From CAZIZT01 sp964544085 (GTDB taxonomy: Bacteria; Campylobacterota_A; Desulfurellia; Desulfurellales; Hippeaceae), in the NCBI GenBank assembly GCA_964544085.1, contig CAZIZT010000038.1:8638-72637 (forward strand): a stretch of 64,000 nt of DNA. Reading direction: 5' to 3'. Every line of letters begins with the position of its first letter. Positions within the stretch are counted from its first letter, which is position 1. This document shows, in pieces, positions 60,933-64,000 of this stretch. Made by a program: the position numbers and the translations under genes. The notes below the pieces were generated by a model, which was not told where the DNA came from, searched no databases, and saw nothing but the letters and a program-made list of their open reading frames with translations.

Positions 60933-62216
60933 TTAATATTTTACTAAAATGTAGACATCAGTGACATTTGTACGGGTATCATCAGTTACAATGGAATCAC
61001 CAAGGGTGTAGAAAAACGTGTAGGAATCGTTTCTTTTCAAAAACTCATCCGGATCGAGTCCCAGCTTGCGTGCTCGATACACCGTGGTGGGATCGGCAAT
61101 GGCGCCTGCGGCATCGGCACTTCCGTCTTTTCCATCAGTGGCAAAAGCAACAAAGAGGGCATTCTTACCCTCAAGGTAACTGCTCATGATCAATGCAAGC
61201 TCGTGGTTCCTCCCGCCTTTTCCGTCGCCCTTAACATCAACAGTGACTTCACCACCAACAACAAGCGAAAATCTGCCTTTCCTGTTAAGATAATCCCTGA
61301 AGAAGAGGCTTGCCTCATGCACATTACAGGTTAAGGAAACATCCGTATCCACCGAAGGATATCCAGCCCTCGAAAGAGCCCTTCGTAAAGCAGATACGGC
61401 GTGTTTATTACTTGAAATTATAATGTTGTTTACCCTCTGTGGATCAAACTGATCCTTCTTCAATGTCTCCATATCAGGGTTAGCCTGAGCTATAAGATCA
61501 ACCACCTCCGAAGGAAGCCTCTCCTTTAAACCCCTTTGCTCAATTAAACTCATGGCATCCTCAAACGTGGTGTCGTCATACCACGTCAGGCCTGAAGCAA
61601 TAGATGAAAGATCATTATCGATTACATCGGATACGATAAACGAGATCACATGGGCACTGAGCCCCTTTAGGAGTTTTCCACCTTTAATAGCAGATATGTG
61701 CTTTCTAATGCAGTTTATCTGATGTATGTCAAGATCGCTTTTCAGAAGGAGCTGCGTTGTTTTGCGCAGAGCATCAAGGGATACATATGGTTTTTCGACA
61801 ATTGCAGATGCACCCCCCGAGATGCAAAAAACAACAAGATCACCCTCTCCAAGAGAGTTTAAAAGCTCAAACAGCTTCTGGCCAGCCAGAAGAGAACCCC
61901 TATCTGGAACAGGATGAGATCCCTTTATACATTCAACACACAAATCTTCAATGCATCTTTTGTTTGTGGCAACAACCCCATCAACGGGTTCCAATTTTTC
62001 GCAAACCGCCATTGCCATTGGTACAGCAGCTTTACCAACGCATGCGCAATAGAGGTTTTTGTACTCTGAAAAGTCGTATTCATCAAGGGCCGCCCTGGTT
62101 GCATAGTAACTATCTATACGCAAAAGCATATGCTCAATGGCATCAATAACAGCTGCCTTTGCCTTTATCAGCTCTTTATCGCCATTTCTTAATAGCTTCT
62201 CTCTGTTGAGTATCAT
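60933..62216 (-). CDS. Glycerate 2-kinase (GckA/MOFRL family)
   Basis: Phosphorylates D-glycerate to 2-phosphoglycerate. The 427 residues comprise an N-terminal domain (about 1-300; CVGKAAVPMAMAVCEKLE, FCISGGASAIVEKP) and a C-terminal MOFRL domain (about 315-420; GRNHELALIMSSYLEG, ATDGKDGSADAAGA). Family and length fit type 2 glycerate kinases. No Shine-Dalgarno sequence precedes the ATG at 62216; the promoter -10 box ends six bases before it. Its position next to NfnAB is not a known pathway link. Confidence 0.9.
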   Translation of the reverse strand: MILNREKLLRNGDKELIKAKAAVIDAIEHMLLRIDSYYATRAALDEYDFSEYKNLYCACVGKAAVPMAMAVCEKLEPVDGVVATNKRCIEDLCVECIKGSHPVPDRGSLLAGQKLFELLNSLGEGDLVVFCISGGASAIVEKPYVSLDALRKTTQLLLKSDLDIHQINCIRKHISAIKGGKLLKGLSAHVISFIVSDVIDNDLSSIASGLTWYDDTTFEDAMSLIEQRGLKERLPSEVVDLIAQANPDMETLKKDQFDPQRVNNIIISSNKHAVSALRRALSRAGYPSVDTDVSLTCNVHEASLFFRDYLNRKGRFSLVVGGEVTVDVKGDGKGGRNHELALIMSSYLEGKNALFVAFATDGKDGSADAAGAIADPTTVYRARKLGLDPDEFLKRNDSYTFFYTLGDSIVTDDTRTNVTDVYILVKY

Positions 62217-62222
62217 AGTTAC

Positions 62223-62251
62223 ATTTTAGGAATTGATCAGGAGAAAATCAA
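62223..62251 (-). promoter_or_regulatory. Promoter for glycerate kinase (predicted leaderless)
   Basis: Minus strand: TTGATT (62246-62251), 17-base spacer, TAAAAT (62223-62228). Six bases separate the -10 box from the ATG. It begins right after the NfnB terminator stem. Confidence 0.6.
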
Positions 62252-62285
62252 CGGGATCCGCCCTCTTCGGAAATGGGCGGATCCC
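62243..62285 (-). terminator. Terminator of nfnAB
   Basis: An 11-base-pair GC-rich stem (62275-62285 with 62253-62263, 11-base loop), followed on minus by GTTGATTTTC, a weak U-tract. It lies 25 bases after the nfnB stop and overlaps the -35 region of the next promoter. Confidence 0.65.
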
Positions 62286-62310
62286 AAAATAGGGTGGGAG
62301 AGACGCCCTG

Positions 62311-63726
62311 CTACTTGGACGAGAGTGTCTCGTGGATTGAACGCGCAGCCTTCTTACCGGCACCTACTGCCAGTATTACAGTAGCAGCACCGGTTACTAT
62401 ATCGCCACCTGCCCACACCTTCGGGTGGGTGGTCTTTCCAGTCTCCTCGTCGGCTATAAAGTAACCCCATTTGTTGGTCTCAACACCCGTAGCACTCCGT
62501 GCAACAATCGGGTTGGCACTCTGTCCAATGGCCACAATCACATTGTCTACATCCATTACAAAATTGGAACCTTTAATCTCGACAGGTCTACGTCTACCGG
62601 ACTCATCGGGTTCACCAAGCTGCATCCGTACGCATTCCATACCGATCACATTGCCGTTCTCATCTCCAAGGATTCTCACCGGGTTTGTTAGAAGCTCAAA
62701 CTTGATTCCCTCAGCTTCAGCATGCTCAATCTCTTCGGCTCTTGCTGGCATCTCCTTCCGGCTCCTGCGATAGACTATTATTGCCTCCTCAGCGCCGAGC
62801 CTTTTTGCCGTTCTCACAGCATCCATGGCAACATTGCCACCGCCTATCACGGCAACCCTTTTGCCAACATTGATAGGCGTATCGTAGTTTGGAAAATCGA
62901 ACGCTCTCATGAGGTTGGAACGTGTCAGAAACTCACTTGCTGAGTAGACACCATTCAAATTCTCGCCGGGTATTCTTAAGAAAGATGGAGCTCCAGCACC
63001 ATTTGCCAGAAACACAGCATCATACTCTTCAACAAGCTCATCCACGGTTTTTATATAACCGATAACATAATCTGTGAAAAGCTTTACACCAAGCTTTTTT
63101 ATCTGCTCCACTTCGTATTCCACAATGGATTTAGGGAGCCTGAACTCAGGAATGCCGTAGACAAGCACACCGCCGGGCTTATGTAACGCCTCAAAGATGG
63201 TAACATCGTAACCGTAGTTCGCCAGATCTGCAGCACAACTCAACCCCGCTGGTCCTGAACCAACTATGGCAACACGCTTATTCTTCTTCAAACCAGCATC
63301 CACTTCCTTATCCACTATACCATGCTCTCTTGCCCAATCAGCCACAAACCTTTCAAGTCTTCCTATAGCTATAGGTTTACCCTTTTTGCCCATTATACAC
63401 TTCTCTTCACACTGCTCCTCCTGCGGACAAACACGACCACAAACCGCTGGGAGGGCATTAGTAAGCTTGATCTCCTTGAAAGCTGCCTCTATATCCTCAT
63501 CAATAATCTTATCGATGAACTCCGGTATGTGCACTTCAGCAGGACAGCCTTCAACACATGCAGGAGGCTTGCACTGAAGACACCTTTGAGCTTCCCTGAT
63601 AGCCTCTTCAAGCGAATAACCGTATGGCACCTCATCAAAATTCTTTATCCTCTCTTTAGGGTCCTGCTCCCTCATCGGGACCCTGTCACGCTTAAACTTC
63701 TCAGCCGGTCTTAATCTCTCAGCCAT
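62311..63726 (-). CDS. nfnB: NADH-dependent ferredoxin:NADP oxidoreductase subunit B (NfnB/SudA type)
   Basis: The 471-residue Fe-S flavoprotein resembles the small subunit of glutamate synthase. It has eight N-terminal Cys for two 4Fe-4S clusters (49, 52, 57, 61 and 96, 100, 106, 110), an FAD loop IVGSGPAGLSCAADLANYG (about 152-170) and an NADP loop VIGGGNVAMDAVR (about 290). The gene overlaps an NfnA-type gene by one base, and no large glutamate synthase gene is adjacent, so I prefer NfnB over GltD. NfnAB couples NADPH formation to NADH and ferredoxin by electron bifurcation; sulfide dehydrogenase activity is an older assignment for close homologues. Confidence 0.87.
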   Translation of the reverse strand: MAERLRPAEKFKRDRVPMREQDPKERIKNFDEVPYGYSLEEAIREAQRCLQCKPPACVEGCPAEVHIPEFIDKIIDEDIEAAFKEIKLTNALPAVCGRVCPQEEQCEEKCIMGKKGKPIAIGRLERFVADWAREHGIVDKEVDAGLKKNKRVAIVGSGPAGLSCAADLANYGYDVTIFEALHKPGGVLVYGIPEFRLPKSIVEYEVEQIKKLGVKLFTDYVIGYIKTVDELVEEYDAVFLANGAGAPSFLRIPGENLNGVYSASEFLTRSNLMRAFDFPNYDTPINVGKRVAVIGGGNVAMDAVRTAKRLGAEEAIIVYRRSRKEMPARAEEIEHAEAEGIKFELLTNPVRILGDENGNVIGMECVRMQLGEPDESGRRRPVEIKGSNFVMDVDNVIVAIGQSANPIVARSATGVETNKWGYFIADEETGKTTHPKVWAGGDIVTGAATVILAVGAGKKAARSIHETLSSK

Positions 63727-64000
63727 TACGCTATTCCCTCCTTTGCTTTGTATAGCTCAAGGGCCTGTCTTTCTTTTTCTACGTATTGTCTCTGGCGAGC
63801 CATCAGCTCATCGAAATCAACAAGCGTACCGTCAAACTCCGGACCATCAACACATGCAAATTTTGTCTGACCACCAATGCTAACCCTGCACGCTCCACAC
63901 ATACCCGTACCATCAACCATGATCGGGTTAAGAGAAACAATAATCGATGCGTTGAACTTCTTCGCAGATTCCACGCAGGCCCTCATCATGACCGGCGGAC
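63726..64000 (-). CDS. nfnA: Ferredoxin:NADP oxidoreductase subunit A (NfnA/SudB type), C-terminal fragment
   Basis: The gene continues past the window edge; only the last 91 residues are visible. They include PPVMMRAC, then SLNPIMVDGTGMCGACRVSI and FACVDGPEFDG, the 2Fe-2S Asp/Cys pattern and C-terminus of the NfnA/SudB and dihydroorotate dehydrogenase electron-transfer family. Its TAA shares a base with the nfnB ATG (TAATG). Confidence 0.9.
   Translation of the reverse strand, partial: PPVMMRACVESAKKFNASIIVSLNPIMVDGTGMCGACRVSIGGQTKFACVDGPEFDGTLVDFDELMARQRQYVEKERQALELYKAKEGIA

Noticed and set aside
1..64000. CRISPR arrays, insertion sequences, prophage, integron or restriction-defence genes
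   Set aside because: No direct-repeat/spacer pattern, transposase, integrase or defence-type gene was seen; the content is uniformly housekeeping.
1..64000. Sigma-54 (-24/-12) promoters
   Set aside because: Although rpoN is present, I found no convincing GG-N10-GC site in the intergenic regions inspected by eye.

Overview
The window is a dense block of chromosomal housekeeping genes from a Gram-negative bacterium that makes lipid A. I see no phage, insertion sequence, CRISPR array or integron. The gene set best fits the Desulfurellia/Campylobacterota (Hippea-like) or a deltaproteobacterial relative. This is inference from FabK as the enoyl reductase, a TAXI-type TRAP transporter, NfnAB, SpoVG and RemA homologues, and a full Lpx/Bam/Lol set. 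No rRNA is present to settle it.

Layout. (1) 1-10539, minus: radA-lptB-rpoN-rnr-remA-gmk-rpoZ-spoT-mreB-mreC-mreD(partial). (2) 10638-15271, plus: M24 peptidase, J-domain protein, NifX-like protein, hpf-ptsN-rapZ-pyrB. With lptB-rpoN this is the classical rpoN neighbourhood split over a divergent promoter region. (3) 15268-23313, minus: gph and a fatty-acid cluster fabF-acpP-fabG-fabD-fabK-fabH-plsX-rpmF, preceded by ndk, an FmdB-type protein and a DUF167 protein. (4) 23510-26941, plus: a secreted protein of unknown function, an unknown cytoplasmic protein and an EF-G paralogue with altered GTPase motifs. (5) 27005-35103, minus: usp, asd and an asd-like gene without the catalytic Cys, pth-rplY-prs-tRNA-Gln-spoVG-ispE (a Bacillus-like order), mtaD and punA. 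(6) 35242-37192, plus: small membrane protein, FMN oxidoreductase, usp. (7) 37254-40415, minus: TAXI-TRAP transporter. (8) 40771-57698, minus: envelope cluster waaA-msbA-lpxK-DUF374-lpxB-lpxA-fabZ-lpxD-ompH-bamA-lolD-lolC-lon-hsp20-bamD, with a DUF721 gene, tRNA-Arg, an unknown ORF and rpmE at its upstream end. (9) 57911-59794, plus: Fe-S flavoenzyme. (10) 59821-64000, minus: orphan sensor-like protein, glycerate 2-kinase and NfnAB (partial).

Many neighbours share start/stop overlaps, so most of the window appears to be transcribed as a few long operons. Legible -35/-10 pairs with 16-18 base spacing occur at the operon heads. For four genes (radA, lptB, the small membrane protein at 35242, glycerate kinase) the -10 box ends only 6-7 bases before the start codon and no Shine-Dalgarno sequence is visible, which predicts leaderless mRNAs.

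I did not find a clearly new multi-gene system. The most unusual structures are tRNA-Arg, whose first 30 bases encode the end of one ORF and whose CCA lies 2 bases from the next start codon; a promoter nested in the spoVG terminator ahead of tRNA-Gln; a candidate small RNA or leader between waaA and the TAXI gene; and the two degenerate paralogues (Asd-like and EF-G-like).
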